This document shows, piece after piece, positions 18,677-28,336 of a DNA stretch of 52,415 nt (position 1 is the stretch's first letter; each line of letters begins with the position of its first letter). The notes below the pieces were generated by a model. That model was not told where the DNA came from. It worked only from the letters and a program-made list of their open reading frames with translations, and did not search any database. Origin of the DNA: Cyanobacteriota bacterium (lineage in GTDB: Bacteria > Cyanobacteriota > Cyanobacteriia > PCC-6307 > Cyanobiaceae). The translations under genes and the position numbers were made by a program. The DNA is taken from assembly GCA_026389335.1 (NCBI GenBank), contig JAPLIB010000163.1:1-52415 (forward strand), written 5' to 3'.

Positions 18677-20422
18677 ATGCTTGCACCCTCGCCGGCCGGC
18701 TTCCGCAGGCTGCTGCCCCTGCTGAGGCCCCATCGGCGCCGCCTGATCGCCGGATGGCTCTGCACATCGGTGTTTGTCGCCAGTTTTCCGGTGCTGGCCT
18801 GGCTGGCCGGCCAGCTGATTCCAGCCATCGGCGCCGGTGATATTCCCCGCGTGCTGCGGGCGGTCACGGCGGCTCTGGCGGTGTTTCTACTGCAGAAATT
18901 GGCCCAGTTCGGTCAGGACACCCTGCTGGCCGGTCCGGCGTTGCAGGTGAGTCAGGAGTTGCGGCGCCAGCTGTTCGCCAGGTTGCAACGGCTTGATTTC
19001 GCTGCCCTGGAGAAACTCTCGGCCGGCGATCTCACCTACCGCCTCACCGAGGATGCCGATCGGGTCGGAGAGGTGATCTACAAATCGATCCAGGACACCA
19101 CCCCCAGCGCCCTGCAACTGGTGGTGGTCCTGGGTTACATGCTCTGGTTGGACTGGCCCCTGGCGCTGGCCACCCTGCTGCTGGCCCCGATCGTCGCCCT
19201 GCTGGTGAGTGCCTTCGGCGCCCGGGTGATGACCGCGGCCGAACGCAGCCAGAAACAGGTGAGCGATCTGGCCTCCCTGCTGTCGGAGGCGATCGGCGGC
19301 CTGCCCCTGGTGCGGGCCTATGCCGCCGAACCCTGGTTGCAACGGCGCTTCGACCAGGAGATCGACCTGCATCGTCGGGCCCGCTACCGCACCATGACCC
19401 TGCTGGCCCAGCAGCATCCGGTGGTGGGCTTCATTGAAGCCTTCGGCATCCTGGCGGTGCTGGTGATCGGCGCTGTACGCATTCAGGCGGGTGGCCTCGA
19501 TGCCCAGGGTTTCGCCACCTTCATGACAGCCCTGTTGATGCTGATCGACCCGATCTCCCATCTCACCACCAACTTCAACGAGTTCCAGCAGGGCCAGGCC
19601 TCCCTGCGCCGCCTGCGGGCGATCGAATCGGAGCCGACCGAACCGTCCGATCGGCCGTCAGCTAGGCCGCTGGGGCAGGTCCAGGGGCGGCTGGTGCTGG
19701 AGGGCGTGACCTTCGGCTATGGGACCGACCAACCGGTGCTGCACGATCTCCATCTGGAGATCCAGCCGGGGCAGATGGTGGCGCTGGTGGGTCCTTCGGG
19801 TGCCGGTAAGAGCACCCTGTTTTCGCTGCTGTTGCGCTTCAACACCGCCCAGCGGGGCCGGGTGCTGCTGGATGGCCAGGATCTGGCCGAACTGCGGGCT
19901 CGGGAGTTGCGCCAAGCCGTCGCTCTGGTGCCCCAGCAAAGCAGCGTCTTTTCCGGCAGCGTCGCCGACGTGATTGCCTTCGGGCGTCCGGCCAGCCGCG
20001 ATCAGATTGTGGCGGCGGCTCGTCTGGCCAATGCCTCCGCTTTCATCGAAGCCCTGCCGCAGGGCTACGACAGCCGCATTGAGGAGCGTGGCAGCAACTT
20101 CTCCGGCGGCCAGCTGCAGCGCCTGGCGATCGCCAGGGCCGTGCTCGGCAATCCGGCGATTCTGTTACTGGATGAAGCCACCAGCGCCCTCGATGCCGAA
20201 GCCGAAGCGGCGGTGCAACAGGGCCTGGACCAGGCCATGGCCGGCCGCACCGTGCTGGTGATCGCCCATCGGCTGTCAACCGTGCAGGAGGCGGATCGCA
20301 TCCTGGTGCTGGAAGCCGGCCGGATTGTGCAGCAGGGCAGCCATGGCGAGCTGATGGCCGCCGGGGGCCGCTACCGCGATCTCTGCGAGCGGCAGTTCAT
20401 CCAGATGGAGCCCAAGGCCTGA
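18677..20422 (+). CDS. MsbA-like ABC exporter, fused permease and ATPase
   Basis: A 581-residue half-transporter: about six membrane spans in residues 1-310 (ABC type-1 exporter fold), then a nucleotide-binding domain with Walker A VGPSGAGKST near residue 371, signature NFSGGQLQRLA near residue 474, Walker B ILLLDEATSALD near residue 497 and the switch His in VIAHRLSTV. It should act as a homodimer in the inner membrane, moving lipid or a hydrophobic compound outward; the sequence does not decide the substrate. The DUF6447 gene follows 69 bp later. The ATG used lies 44 bp from the divergent S4 gene and is the first in frame. Confidence 0.9.
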   Translation: MLAPSPAGFRRLLPLLRPHRRRLIAGWLCTSVFVASFPVLAWLAGQLIPAIGAGDIPRVLRAVTAALAVFLLQKLAQFGQDTLLAGPALQVSQELRRQLFARLQRLDFAALEKLSAGDLTYRLTEDADRVGEVIYKSIQDTTPSALQLVVVLGYMLWLDWPLALATLLLAPIVALLVSAFGARVMTAAERSQKQVSDLASLLSEAIGGLPLVRAYAAEPWLQRRFDQEIDLHRRARYRTMTLLAQQHPVVGFIEAFGILAVLVIGAVRIQAGGLDAQGFATFMTALLMLIDPISHLTTNFNEFQQGQASLRRLRAIESEPTEPSDRPSARPLGQVQGRLVLEGVTFGYGTDQPVLHDLHLEIQPGQMVALVGPSGAGKSTLFSLLLRFNTAQRGRVLLDGQDLAELRARELRQAVALVPQQSSVFSGSVADVIAFGRPASRDQIVAAARLANASAFIEALPQGYDSRIEERGSNFSGGQLQRLAIARAVLGNPAILLLDEATSALDAEAEAAVQQGLDQAMAGRTVLVIAHRLSTVQEADRILVLEAGRIVQQGSHGELMAAGGRYRDLCERQFIQMEPKA

Positions 20423-20491
20423 TCCAGCTTCAGCGTCCAAGGGACTGGGTGAAGCTGACACTGGGGTCGTGGCAGCGGAGGCTTCCCTCTA

Positions 20492-20743
20492 TTGTTGCCG
20501 CTCACGCTTGACCTGGCCTTGAACACCCCGTCCCAACAACCTCCCGTTCTCACCTTCGAAGGCAAGCGTTACAACCTCAACGGCTTGCCCGATGAGATTC
20601 AGGAGTTGGTGCGGGGCATGCAGGTTGCCGATGCCCAGCTGCGCTTCCACGAAGACACCCTCAAGGTGCTTGCTATCGGCCGTCAGTCGATGGCGATGCA
20701 GTTGAATGAGCGCCTCAAGGACGTGCCGGCGATCGCAGACTGA
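20492..20743 (+). CDS. DUF6447 family protein
   Basis: An up to 83-residue protein. The conserved part starts with VLTFEGKRYNLNGLPDEIQ and continues ELVRGMQVADAQLRFHEDTLKVLAIGRQSM, a beta strand followed by long helices. This matches DUF6447, a small family of unknown function seen in marine and freshwater picocyanobacteria. The frame has only non-ATG starts before the conserved part: TTG at 20492 or TTG at 20519, which gives LNTPSQQPP as lead. The shorter form is as likely. A hairpin terminator follows at 20874. Confidence 0.7.
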   Translation: MLPLTLDLALNTPSQQPPVLTFEGKRYNLNGLPDEIQELVRGMQVADAQLRFHEDTLKVLAIGRQSMAMQLNERLKDVPAIAD

Positions 20744-20873
20744 TCAAGCGCAGCCAACCGATTGGGATTGGGGCCGACCAGGTCGGACCCAGTCCTGCAG
20801 GGACCGATCAAGGCGTAGAACGATCCGGAACTCCCGTGATTAAGCGTCTCGATTCTCCATCATTTCCATCAGG

Positions 20874-20903
20874 CTCCGCGACGATCCCGACAGCGTCGCG
20901 GAG
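20874..20903 (+). terminator. Hairpin terminator after DUF6447 gene
   Basis: CTCCGCGACG (20874-20883) and CGTCGCGGAG (20894-20903) form a perfect 10-bp stem with a 10-nt loop, followed by TCTATTT. This is a good factor-independent terminator candidate for the plus-strand exporter-DUF6447 unit. Confidence 0.7.
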
Positions 20904-20985
20904 TCTATTTCGTGCAGCCCCATCCAAGCGGGACACTCGCTGAATAGTGGTCCTACGGAATTATCTATGTGCTCCCGTGACTCTT

Positions 20986-21020
20986 TGGACTGGTCAGGCC
21001 AATCCTGATCAGTCCAGTTT
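20986..21020 (+). terminator. Second hairpin, 13-bp stem
   Basis: TGGACTGGTCAGG (20986-20998) pairs with CCTGATCAGTCCA (21004-21016) with one G-T wobble and a 5-nt loop; GTTTT follows. It could be a back-up terminator for the plus strand or end the minus-strand ABC transcript. Confidence 0.5.
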
Positions 21021-21029
21021 TAGGAAGTA

Positions 21030-21077
21030 CTCAGACTTATAAATGTTCAGACTTAGAGATGTTCAGATTTAGAGATG
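21030..21077. repeat. 16-bp tandem repeat, 3 units
   Basis: Units at 21030-21045, 21046-21061 and 21062-21077, consensus TTCAGACTTAGAGATG. The array ends 8 bp before the last codon of the minus-strand substrate-binding protein gene. Confidence 0.85.
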
Positions 21078-21085
21078 GTAGGCCT

Positions 21086-22105
21086 CTACTCGACTATCTC
21101 ATTCGCCGATTTGAGCACAGGCTCGGGGATGGTCAGGCCGATCTCTTTGGCTGTCGTCTTGTTGAGCCGCACGTCAATCTTGGTGAGGGGCAGGAACGGC
21201 ATCTTGGCTGGCGATTCTCCTTTGAGCACCTTCACCGCCAACTCACCGGCGGCGTAGCCGTCGTCGTAGTAGGACCAACCTAGGGTGGCCAGGGTACCCG
21301 GCAGTTTGATGTCATCGGCATCGACAGAGATCACCGGGATCTTGTTCTTCAGGCCCACCTTGGCGATGGAGGCAAAGCCCTGAATCGTGGCGTAATCGCC
21401 GATTTTCACAAACGCCTGCACCTGCTTCTGGGCGAGAGCTTCGGCTGCCTGCAGCACTTCGCCGGAGTTGGCCACCGCCTGCTCTTCGACCGTAATGCCC
21501 CGCTTGGCGGCCTCCTCCTTGAGCAGCTTGGCCTCGAACTCGGAGTTGGGTTCGCCGGGGTTGTAGATCAGGCCGACAGTCTTGAGCCCAGGTACCAGCT
21601 CACGGGCCAGATCCAATTCCTTGCCCACCGGGCTGGTGCCGATCGTGCCGATCACATTGGCCCGGTGCTGACCCACGCCACCAGGAGGGGTGCCGGCTCC
21701 GGCACCCCAGGGGTTGGAGGTGTAGGCGAAGAGCACGGGTGTCTTGGTGGGGATCTCCTTCATTGCCGCCTGCAGCGGTGGGGTGCCGATCGCGAAGACC
21801 AGCGCGGGGTTTTCGCCGGCAAACTGTTTCATCACCAATGTGGCGTTGGGGATCTCGCCGGCGGCATCTTTCTGGATGAAGTTGACGCTCTTTCCTTCGC
21901 TATAGCCGGCCTTGGCCAGCGCTGCGACGAAACCACGGCGCACCTCATTCGGGGGCGGCGCATCGACCATCTGCAACATTGTGATTGTTGGCCCCTTCAC
22001 CGCCGCCCCCGTCCCAGCACCCTTGCGACCGCAGGCAGCAAGAACCAGAGTGCTGCCCAGTCCGGTACCCACCAGGGCGAGAAAACTGCGACGGTCCAGG
22101 GACAT
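21086..22105 (-). CDS. ABC substrate-binding lipoprotein, TrpX-like
   Basis: A 339-residue periplasmic protein of the ABC_sub_bind family (TrpX/TyrA type, aromatic amino acids or related ligands). The N-terminus MSLDRRSFLALVGTG is signal-like with a twin arginine, and LVLAACG is a lipobox, so Cys near residue 26 would be lipidated. The body has GTPPLQAAMKEIPTKTPVLFA and VGLIYNPGEPNSEFEAK, typical of the two-lobed fold. The start at 22105 gives the cleanest signal peptide; an ATG 15 bp upstream also exists and overlaps the ATPase stop. It is the last gene of the unit permease - ATPase - binding protein. Confidence 0.85.
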   Translation of the reverse strand: MSLDRRSFLALVGTGLGSTLVLAACGRKGAGTGAAVKGPTITMLQMVDAPPPNEVRRGFVAALAKAGYSEGKSVNFIQKDAAGEIPNATLVMKQFAGENPALVFAIGTPPLQAAMKEIPTKTPVLFAYTSNPWGAGAGTPPGGVGQHRANVIGTIGTSPVGKELDLARELVPGLKTVGLIYNPGEPNSEFEAKLLKEEAAKRGITVEEQAVANSGEVLQAAEALAQKQVQAFVKIGDYATIQGFASIAKVGLKNKIPVISVDADDIKLPGTLATLGWSYYDDGYAAGELAVKVLKGESPAKMPFLPLTKIDVRLNKTTAKEIGLTIPEPVLKSANEIVE

Positions 22106-22116
22106 GGGGAAGACGA

Positions 22117-22908
22117 TCAATCGGTCTGGCGAACTCTGGCAGCCCCGTACATCTCCCGCAAGCCATCCGGAGTCAAGTGTTGTCGTTCCTGGGCATTCCA
22201 GTCCCCCAGAATCCGGCCCTCGTGCAGCATCACCAGTCTGTCGCCGTAGCGCAGGGCCTGGCTGAGGCTGTGGGTGACCATCAAGGTGGTGGTGCCCAGC
22301 TGCTGCACCAGCCGGTCGGTCAGATCCATCACCATCGCTTCGGCCTTGGGATCGAGCGCCGCCGTGTGTTCGTCCAGCAGCAGTAGCTGCGGATGGCCGA
22401 GGGTTGCCATCACCAGGCTGATGGTCTGGCGCTGGCCACCGGAGAGCTGGCCAACCAGGGTGTCGATGCGATCCGCCAGGGGCAGCCCCAGCTGCTCCAG
22501 CAGCTCCCGGTAGCGGCGCCGGTCCGCCTGGTTGGGGTGGATGCCTCGCAATCCATGCCAGCCGATCACAGCGCGACGGCGTCCTTCCGCCAGACGCAGA
22601 TTCTCGGCGATGGTCAGGCCGGGAGAGGTCCCCTCCAGGGGGTTTTGCATCACCCGGCCGATACGGCGGGCGCGGCGATGGTCTGGCAGCCGTTGCAGCG
22701 GTTGGTCATGGAGGCTGATGCTGCCGGAACCGCTGCGCAGGGTGCCGGCCAGCAGATTGAGGAAGGTGGATTTGCCGGAGCCATTGCTGCCGATCACCAC
22801 CGTGAACTCACCGGTGGGGCTCTGGTAATCGAAGTTCGCAAACAACTGCCTCCAGCCTCCCCCGGGCACGGCGTGGCCCCAACAGAGCTTGTCGACCCGA
22901 AGACTCAT
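22117..22908 (-). CDS. ABC ATPase, TrpZ-like
   Basis: A 263-residue nucleotide-binding subunit with Walker A GSNGSGKST near residue 43, signature LSGGQRQTISL near residue 152, Walker B LLLLDEHTAALD near residue 176 and the switch His in VTHSLSQAL. The aspartate-glutamate-His form DEHTAALD is characteristic of this importer family. Its start overlaps the permease stop by 4 bp, so translation is likely coupled, and the lipoprotein gene follows within about 11 bp. It would power uptake through the neighbouring permease. Confidence 0.92.
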   Translation of the reverse strand: MSLRVDKLCWGHAVPGGGWRQLFANFDYQSPTGEFTVVIGSNGSGKSTFLNLLAGTLRSGSGSISLHDQPLQRLPDHRRARRIGRVMQNPLEGTSPGLTIAENLRLAEGRRRAVIGWHGLRGIHPNQADRRRYRELLEQLGLPLADRIDTLVGQLSGGQRQTISLVMATLGHPQLLLLDEHTAALDPKAEAMVMDLTDRLVQQLGTTTLMVTHSLSQALRYGDRLVMLHEGRILGDWNAQERQHLTPDGLREMYGAARVRQTD

Positions 22909-23918
22909 GGCTGTTCTCCTGGCGAGGCGGGGCCGGCGGCCTTGGCGATCCCGGCCGATTGAGCGGCACCAGCCGACTGGGCTTCGTCCTGGGGTGGGGG
23001 AACCGCGGCATCGGGCCCATCGGCCAGGGCGGTGGCATTGACCCCCGGCAGTTTGATGTGGCCCAGGGACATGGCCACCAGCAGCAGCACCGCCGTCGTC
23101 AACTTGAGGTCGACCGGTTCGAGGCCCAGCTGCAGGGCGATGGCGATCAGCAGCCGAAACAGGATCGCCCCCACCACCACCGCCAGCAATGCCTTGGCCA
23201 CCGAGCGGGGCCGCAGTACCGATTCGCCGATGATCACCATGCCCAGGCCCAGGATCAGCGAGCCGATACCCATGGTCACGTCGGCGAAGCCCTGGTACAT
23301 CGTCACCAGCGCTCCGGAAAGGGCCACCAGAGCATTGGCGGCGGCGATCCCGAAGGTCAGACCCAGGCCCTGATGGATGGCGTTGGCCCTGGCCATGGAC
23401 GGGTTGTTGCCGATCGCCCGCAGGGCCAGGCCGAAATCCGTGGCCAGGAACAGGGCGATCAGACCGATCAACCCCAGCACCACCGTGGTCAGGGCAAGGG
23501 CCCAGCGGCCATCGTCGCCCATGCCGAAATCCGGCAGGTTGATCACGGGGTTTAGGTCGGTGATCGGGATGTTGGAGCGGCCCATCAGCCGCAGGGTGAT
23601 CGTGTAAAGGCCGGTGGTGGTGAGGATGCCGGCGAACAGATCATTGACCCCCAGCTTGGTGTGGATCAGGGCCGTGACGGTACCGGCCAGGGATCCCAGG
23701 ACCATGGCGGCCAACAGGGCGAAGGGAATCGGTACGCCCTTGGTGATCAATACGGCGGCCGTACCGCCGCCGAGGGCAAAGGAGCCATCGACGGTGAGAT
23801 CGGCGAAGTTGAGTACGCGGAGCGTGAGATAGGTGCCCAGGGCCAAACTGGCGTAGGCCAGTCCCTGGTCGTAGGCACCCAGCCAGAGGGAAAGCATCGG
23901 TGCATTGTGCCCGGTCAT
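22905..23918 (-). CDS. ABC permease, TrpY-like
   Basis: An up to 337-residue membrane protein of the branched-chain-type permease superfamily (BPD_transp_2), with about eight or nine spans. GTYLTLRVLNFADLTVDGSFALGGG near residue 30 is the family signature, here given in part. The last 40 residues are an Ala/Pro/Gln-rich soluble tail. The start could be 23918 or the ATG 21 bp inside (MLSLWLGAY), which begins close to the first span. First of the three importer genes, 58 bp after the DUF3386 gene on the same strand. Confidence 0.9.
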   Translation of the reverse strand: MTGHNAPMLSLWLGAYDQGLAYASLALGTYLTLRVLNFADLTVDGSFALGGGTAAVLITKGVPIPFALLAAMVLGSLAGTVTALIHTKLGVNDLFAGILTTTGLYTITLRLMGRSNIPITDLNPVINLPDFGMGDDGRWALALTTVVLGLIGLIALFLATDFGLALRAIGNNPSMARANAIHQGLGLTFGIAAANALVALSGALVTMYQGFADVTMGIGSLILGLGMVIIGESVLRPRSVAKALLAVVVGAILFRLLIAIALQLGLEPVDLKLTTAVLLLVAMSLGHIKLPGVNATALADGPDAAVPPPQDEAQSAGAAQSAGIAKAAGPASPGEQP

Positions 23919-23976
23919 CGCCCAATTGCCCGGCCTCCGTCAGACCGATTCGGCCGATTTGCCGCCCGGTTGGCCC

Positions 23977-24702
23977 TCAGCTGAGGGGCGCCAGTTCCTC
24001 GAACCGGAAGGTCTGGGTGGTGCTGCCATCGGCGGCCTCGCCGGCGGAAGGCTCGGTCACCACCACGCGCTCGCTCAGCACCCAGGGGCCGCCGCCCGGC
24101 AGGGCCACGAAGGTGTCGGTGAAGGTGCTGCGGCCACCACGGGGTTCACCAGTGGCCGGATCGCTGTACTGGCTGGTGTAGCTATGGCTGAGATAGCCGG
24201 CGCCGGTGTCGGTGATGGCGGTGGTGAAGATGGTCACCACCGTGCCATGGATGTGGCGGTGCACCATCGTCACCACGTCGTCCTTGATGCGGTAGCGATC
24301 GCCCTCGCCTTTGCCGCCGACGATCACTTCGGTACCGACGGCGTCGGTGTCGCCGGCACTGAAGATGTTCGCGCCGTGGGTCTGCTCAAAGGGGCGGCGG
24401 ACGCGGTGGATCGCCACCTCCCACAACTGGGAGGCGACGGCCTTGTGCACCTCCTCGTCGTCGAGGCCAGTGACCGTGGCCTTGAGATCGGCGCCGACCG
24501 TGAAGCGACCCTCTTCGCGCCGAGCGCCCTGCATCCAGAGGCAGCGGCCCCCGTAGCCGCCAAAGCCAGGCTCCCAGGTGTAACGGTTCTCGTAGGCGGC
24601 CTGAAACGCCTGGCGCAGATCGCTACCGGGGGCGGGGGTGGCGCCAGGAGCCGCCGAACTGGATTTAGCCGAACTGGATTCAGCCGTGGGAGCGGTGGTC
24701 AC
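23977..24702 (-). CDS. DUF3386 family protein
   Basis: A 241-residue protein that, after a low-complexity Ser/Ala/Pro lead of about 28 residues, has LRQAFQAAYENRYTWEPGFGGY, the signature of cyanobacterial DUF3386. The rest is rich in beta strands with several His residues (MVHRHIHGTVV). No signal peptide is apparent, so it is probably cytosolic. Function unknown. The lead contains a short two-unit DNA repeat (24653-24682) encoding a repeated Ser-Ser-Ala-Lys. It lies between carB and the TrpXYZ-type genes, all on the minus strand. Confidence 0.8.
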   Translation of the reverse strand: MTTAPTAESSSAKSSSAAPGATPAPGSDLRQAFQAAYENRYTWEPGFGGYGGRCLWMQGARREEGRFTVGADLKATVTGLDDEEVHKAVASQLWEVAIHRVRRPFEQTHGANIFSAGDTDAVGTEVIVGGKGEGDRYRIKDDVVTMVHRHIHGTVVTIFTTAITDTGAGYLSHSYTSQYSDPATGEPRGGRSTFTDTFVALPGGGPWVLSERVVVTEPSAGEAADGSTTQTFRFEELAPLS

Positions 24703-24817
24703 GCGGTAGCTGGTGGCAGGAGAATCACCCTAAGAGTTCGCTGAAAAAGCCGTGCCGCCCTGGGCCCCCTTGCTCCCGGCTCCCGGGCCCACCGGTCAGC
24801 AACAGCTGCAGAGCCCT

Positions 24818-24851
24818 GGCGTTGATTGGCCCTGCAGGGGCAATCAACGCC
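24818..24851 (-). terminator. Long hairpin after carB
   Basis: GGCGTTGATTG (24818-24828) pairs perfectly with CAATCAACGCC (24841-24851). Inside, CCC pairs with GGG around TGCA after one mismatch. It is 32 bp beyond the carB stop. No T-run follows on the minus strand, but the 15-position stem makes an end-of-transcript role likely. Confidence 0.6.
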
Positions 24852-24882
24852 GCGTCACCACCCAGCCTGTCCAACCCAGCGG

Positions 24883-27800
24883 TCACCAGGGCCGGTGAAT
24901 GTCCTGCAGGGCCGCAACCTCCACCTGCCCCTGCTGCTGCAGCGCGGCGATCGCTTCAACGGCGGCCCGGGCTGCCGCCAGGGTGGTGACCGTCGGCACG
25001 GCGTAATCGAGGGCGGCCCGGCGCAGGTAGCGGTCGTCGTGAACCGCCTGCCGGCCGATCGGGGTGTTGATGATCAACTGGATCAGACCGGTGCGGATTG
25101 CGTCTTCGATGTTGGGCCGGCCCTCATGGACCTTGAGCACCGGCTCCACCGTCAGGCCCGCTGCCGTCAGGACCTGGGCGGTGCCACTGGTGGCCATCAA
25201 GGCAAAGCCTTCCTCGGCCAGCCGCCGCGCCACCGGGATCAGCGCCGCCTTGTCGCGGTCGTGGGTGGAGAGGAACACCGTGCCGCCGGTGGGCAGTGGC
25301 TCGCCAGCGGCCAACTCGGCCTTGGCATAGGCCATGCCGAAACCGGCGGCGATGCCCATCACCTCGCCGGTGGAACGCATTTCCGGACCCAACAGGGTGT
25401 CGGCACCGGGGAAGCGCTTGAAGGGCAGCACCGCCTCCTTCACCGTCTGGCGGGGCGGCACCGGCTCGCTGGTGAGACCGAGCTCCAGCAGGGTGCGACC
25501 GGCCATCAGCTGGCTGGCGATCTTGGCCAGGGGCACACCGGTGGCCTTGGCCACGAACGGCACCGTGCGGGAGGCGCGGGGATTGGCCTCGATGATGAAC
25601 ACCCGCTCGCCCAGCTGCGGATCCACCTGCACCGCGAACTGCAGGTTGATCAGGCCGCGCACCTCCAGGGCCAGGGCCAGGGCTTGGCTCCACTGACGGA
25701 TCGTGGCCAGAGCTGCTGGGCTGAGGGAGACGGCGGGCAAAGCACAGGCTGAATCACCAGAGTGGATGCCGGCGGGCTCGATGTGCTCCATCAGGCCACC
25801 GATCACCACCCGGCCTTCACGGTCGCAGAGGGCATCGACATCCACCTCGATCGCATTTTCGAGGTATTCATCAATCAGCACCGGATGGTCGGGTGCCACC
25901 TGCACCGCCTCCACCATGTAGCGATTGAGCTCCTCCTGGTCATACACCACCTCCATGGCCCGACCGCCGAGCACATAACTGGGACGCACGACCACGGGGT
26001 AGCCGACGCGGGCGGCCACCGCACGGGCCTCCTGATCGCTGCGGGCCAGGCCGTTATGGGGCTGGCGGATTTCCAGCTGCCGCAGGATCGCCTCGAACTG
26101 TTCCCGATCTTCAGCTCGATCGATTGATTCCGGCGAGGTGCCCCAGATGCGGCTGCCGCTGGCCTGGCCCTGGGGTGTGGCCAACCAGTGCAGCAGCGGA
26201 ATCGCCAGCTTCAAGGGGGTCTGGCCACCGAACTGCACGATCACCCCTTCAGGGTGCTCGGCTTCGATCACGTTGAGCACGTCCTCGAAGGTGAGCGGCT
26301 CGAAGTAGAGCCGGTCGCTGGTGTCGTAGTCGGTGGACACCGTTTCGGGATTGCTGTTCACCATCACCGTGGCGAAGCCTTCCTGGCGCAGGGCGAAGGA
26401 GGCGTGGCAGCAGCAGTAGTCAAACTCGATGCCCTGGCCGATGCGGTTCGGACCGCCCCCGAGGATCATCACCTTGCGGCGTTGCTCCGGCCGCACCTCA
26501 TCTTCGGGGGGTAGCGCCTGCAGGGAACCGTCGGCGGCGAGGCGTTCCAGCGGCCGTTCGTAGGTGCCGTAGTGGTACGGGGTGGTGGAGGCGAACTCGG
26601 CGGCGCAGGTGTCCACGGTCTTGTAGACGACGTTGACGCCGAGTCCCTGGCGATGGCGGCGCACCTCGAGTTCATGGCTGTCGGTGGCCCAGGCGATCTG
26701 GCGATCGGAGAAGCCGAGCTGCTTGAGCTCGAGCAGCTCGGCTGCCGCCAACTGCTCGAGGCTGCGCCCCGCCAACAGGCGGGCCTGGGCTTGCACCAGG
26801 CCGCGCATTTTGGCCAGGAACCAGGGATCGATGGCGCTGAGCTGGTGAATCTCCGCATCCGTGCGGCCGGCCACCATGGCGGCCCGCACGGCGAAGATGC
26901 GGTCCGGGGAGGGCGTGCGCAACTGGCGGTCCAGATCGCCGGCTTCGATGACCAGCTCGTTGCGATCACAGCCCCAGCCGGCATGGCCCGTTTCCAGCGA
27001 ACGCAGGGCCTTCTGGAAGGATTCTTCGAAGCAGCGGCCAATCGCCATCGCCTCGCCCACCGACTTCATTGAGGTGGTGAGCACCGCTGGGCTGCCGCGG
27101 AACTTCTCGAAGGCGAAGCGGGGCACCTTGGTGACCACGTAGTCAATCGTCGGCTCAAAACAGGCCGGCGTCGCCCCGGTGATGTCGTTGACGATTTCAT
27201 CGAGGGTGTAACCCACGGCCAGGCGGGCGGCGATCTTGGCGATCGGAAAGCCGGTGGCCTTCGAGGCCAGGGCTGAAGAGCGCGACACGCGCGGATTCAT
27301 CTCGATCACCACCACATCGCCGTTGGCGGGGTTGATCGCGAACTGGATGTTGCTGCCGCCGGTGTCGACACCGATTTCGCGGATGATGGCGATCGACTGA
27401 TCGCGCAGGCGCTGGTATTCGCGGTCGGTGAGGGTCTGGGCCGGGGCGACGGTGATCGAATCGCCCGTGTGCACCCCCATCGGGTCGAGATTTTCGATGC
27501 TGCAGACGATCACCACGTTGTCGGCGGTGTCGCGCATCACCTCGAGCTCGAACTCCTTCCAGCCCAGCAACGACTTCTCGATCAGGATCTGGGAGACGGG
27601 GCTGGCTTCGAGGCCGCTCTTGCAGAAGGCCCGGAATTCCTCTGGGTTGTAGGCGATGCCGCCACCCGAGCCCCCCAGGGTGTAGGCCGGGCGAATGATG
27701 CGTGGATAGCTGGCGATCGTTTCGCCGACCACCTCGGCCTCCTCCAGGGTGTTGGCGATGCCTGACGGGCAGACACTGACGCCGATGCGGGCCATCGCCT

Positions 27801-28200
27801 CCTTGAACAGGAGCCGGTCTTCGGCCTTGCGGATCGCCTCGAGGCTGGCGCCGATCAACTCGACGCCGAAACGCTCGAGGGTGCCGTTCTCGGCCAGGGC
27901 CACCGCCAGATTCAGGGCCGTCTGCCCGCCCATGGTGGGCAGCAGGGCATCGGGCCGTTCGATTTCGATCACCCGCGCCACCACCTCGGGCGTGAGCGGC
28001 TCGACGTAGGTGCGATCAGCCAGGTCCGGGTCGGTCATGATCGAGGCCGGGTTGGAGTTCACCAACACCACCTCGTAGCCATCAGCCCTCAGGGCTTTGC
28101 AGGCCTGGGTGCCGGAGTAATCGAACTCACAGGCCTGGCCGATGACGATCGGCCCTGAACCCAGCAGCAGGATGCGCCTGAGATCCGTGCGGCGGGGCAT
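24883..28200 (-). CDS. carB: Carbamoyl-phosphate synthase large subunit
   Basis: A 1105-residue cytosolic enzyme that makes carbamoyl phosphate from bicarbonate, ammonia delivered by CarA, and two ATP, for arginine and pyrimidines. It shows two homologous ATP-grasp halves: the first begins [19 protein letters not shown], the second near residue 580 with [20 protein letters not shown]. The allosteric MGS-like domain occupies the last 140 residues. Each half has the conserved [18 protein letters not shown] or [18 protein letters not shown] segment. Length is normal. carA is not in the window. It diverges from the DUF3318 gene with a 136-bp gap. Confidence 0.97.
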   Translation of the reverse strand: MPRRTDLRRILLLGSGPIVIGQACEFDYSGTQACKALRADGYEVVLVNSNPASIMTDPDLADRTYVEPLTPEVVARVIEIERPDALLPTMGGQTALNLAVALAENGTLERFGVELIGASLEAIRKAEDRLLFKEAMARIGVSVCPSGIANTLEEAEVVGETIASYPRIIRPAYTLGGSGGGIAYNPEEFRAFCKSGLEASPVSQILIEKSLLGWKEFELEVMRDTADNVVIVCSIENLDPMGVHTGDSITVAPAQTLTDREYQRLRDQSIAIIREIGVDTGGSNIQFAINPANGDVVVIEMNPRVSRSSALASKATGFPIAKIAARLAVGYTLDEIVNDITGATPACFEPTIDYVVTKVPRFAFEKFRGSPAVLTTSMKSVGEAMAIGRCFEESFQKALRSLETGHAGWGCDRNELVIEAGDLDRQLRTPSPDRIFAVRAAMVAGRTDAEIHQLSAIDPWFLAKMRGLVQAQARLLAGRSLEQLAAAELLELKQLGFSDRQIAWATDSHELEVRRHRQGLGVNVVYKTVDTCAAEFASTTPYHYGTYERPLERLAADGSLQALPPEDEVRPEQRRKVMILGGGPNRIGQGIEFDYCCCHASFALRQEGFATVMVNSNPETVSTDYDTSDRLYFEPLTFEDVLNVIEAEHPEGVIVQFGGQTPLKLAIPLLHWLATPQGQASGSRIWGTSPESIDRAEDREQFEAILRQLEIRQPHNGLARSDQEARAVAARVGYPVVVRPSYVLGGRAMEVVYDQEELNRYMVEAVQVAPDHPVLIDEYLENAIEVDVDALCDREGRVVIGGLMEHIEPAGIHSGDSACALPAVSLSPAALATIRQWSQALALALEVRGLINLQFAVQVDPQLGERVFIIEANPRASRTVPFVAKATGVPLAKIASQLMAGRTLLELGLTSEPVPPRQTVKEAVLPFKRFPGADTLLGPEMRSTGEVMGIAAGFGMAYAKAELAAGEPLPTGGTVFLSTHDRDKAALIPVARRLAEEGFALMATSGTAQVLTAAGLTVEPVLKVHEGRPNIEDAIRTGLIQLIINTPIGRQAVHDDRYLRRAALDYAVPTVTTLAAARAAVEAIAALQQQGQVEVAALQDIHRPW

Positions 28201-28336
28201 GAAGTTTCACTGGCCAAACAGGCTTAGCCTCTCATGAGGGGCGGTCATCGTTCCCAGCCCTGTTCACACCAGGCACCGGCATGATCGCTAATCTGGGCGG
28301 ATCCCCGATTCTCGGCACACCCGGACGTCAGCAGCG

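Larger units (their letters stand above)
20744..21085. other. Convergent spacer with two hairpins and a tandem repeat
   Basis: About 340 bp between the DUF6447 gene and the end of the ABC substrate-binding gene. It contains two strong hairpins (20874-20903 and 20986-21016) and a 16-bp tandem repeat (21030-21077). No gene is visible. Confidence 0.7.
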
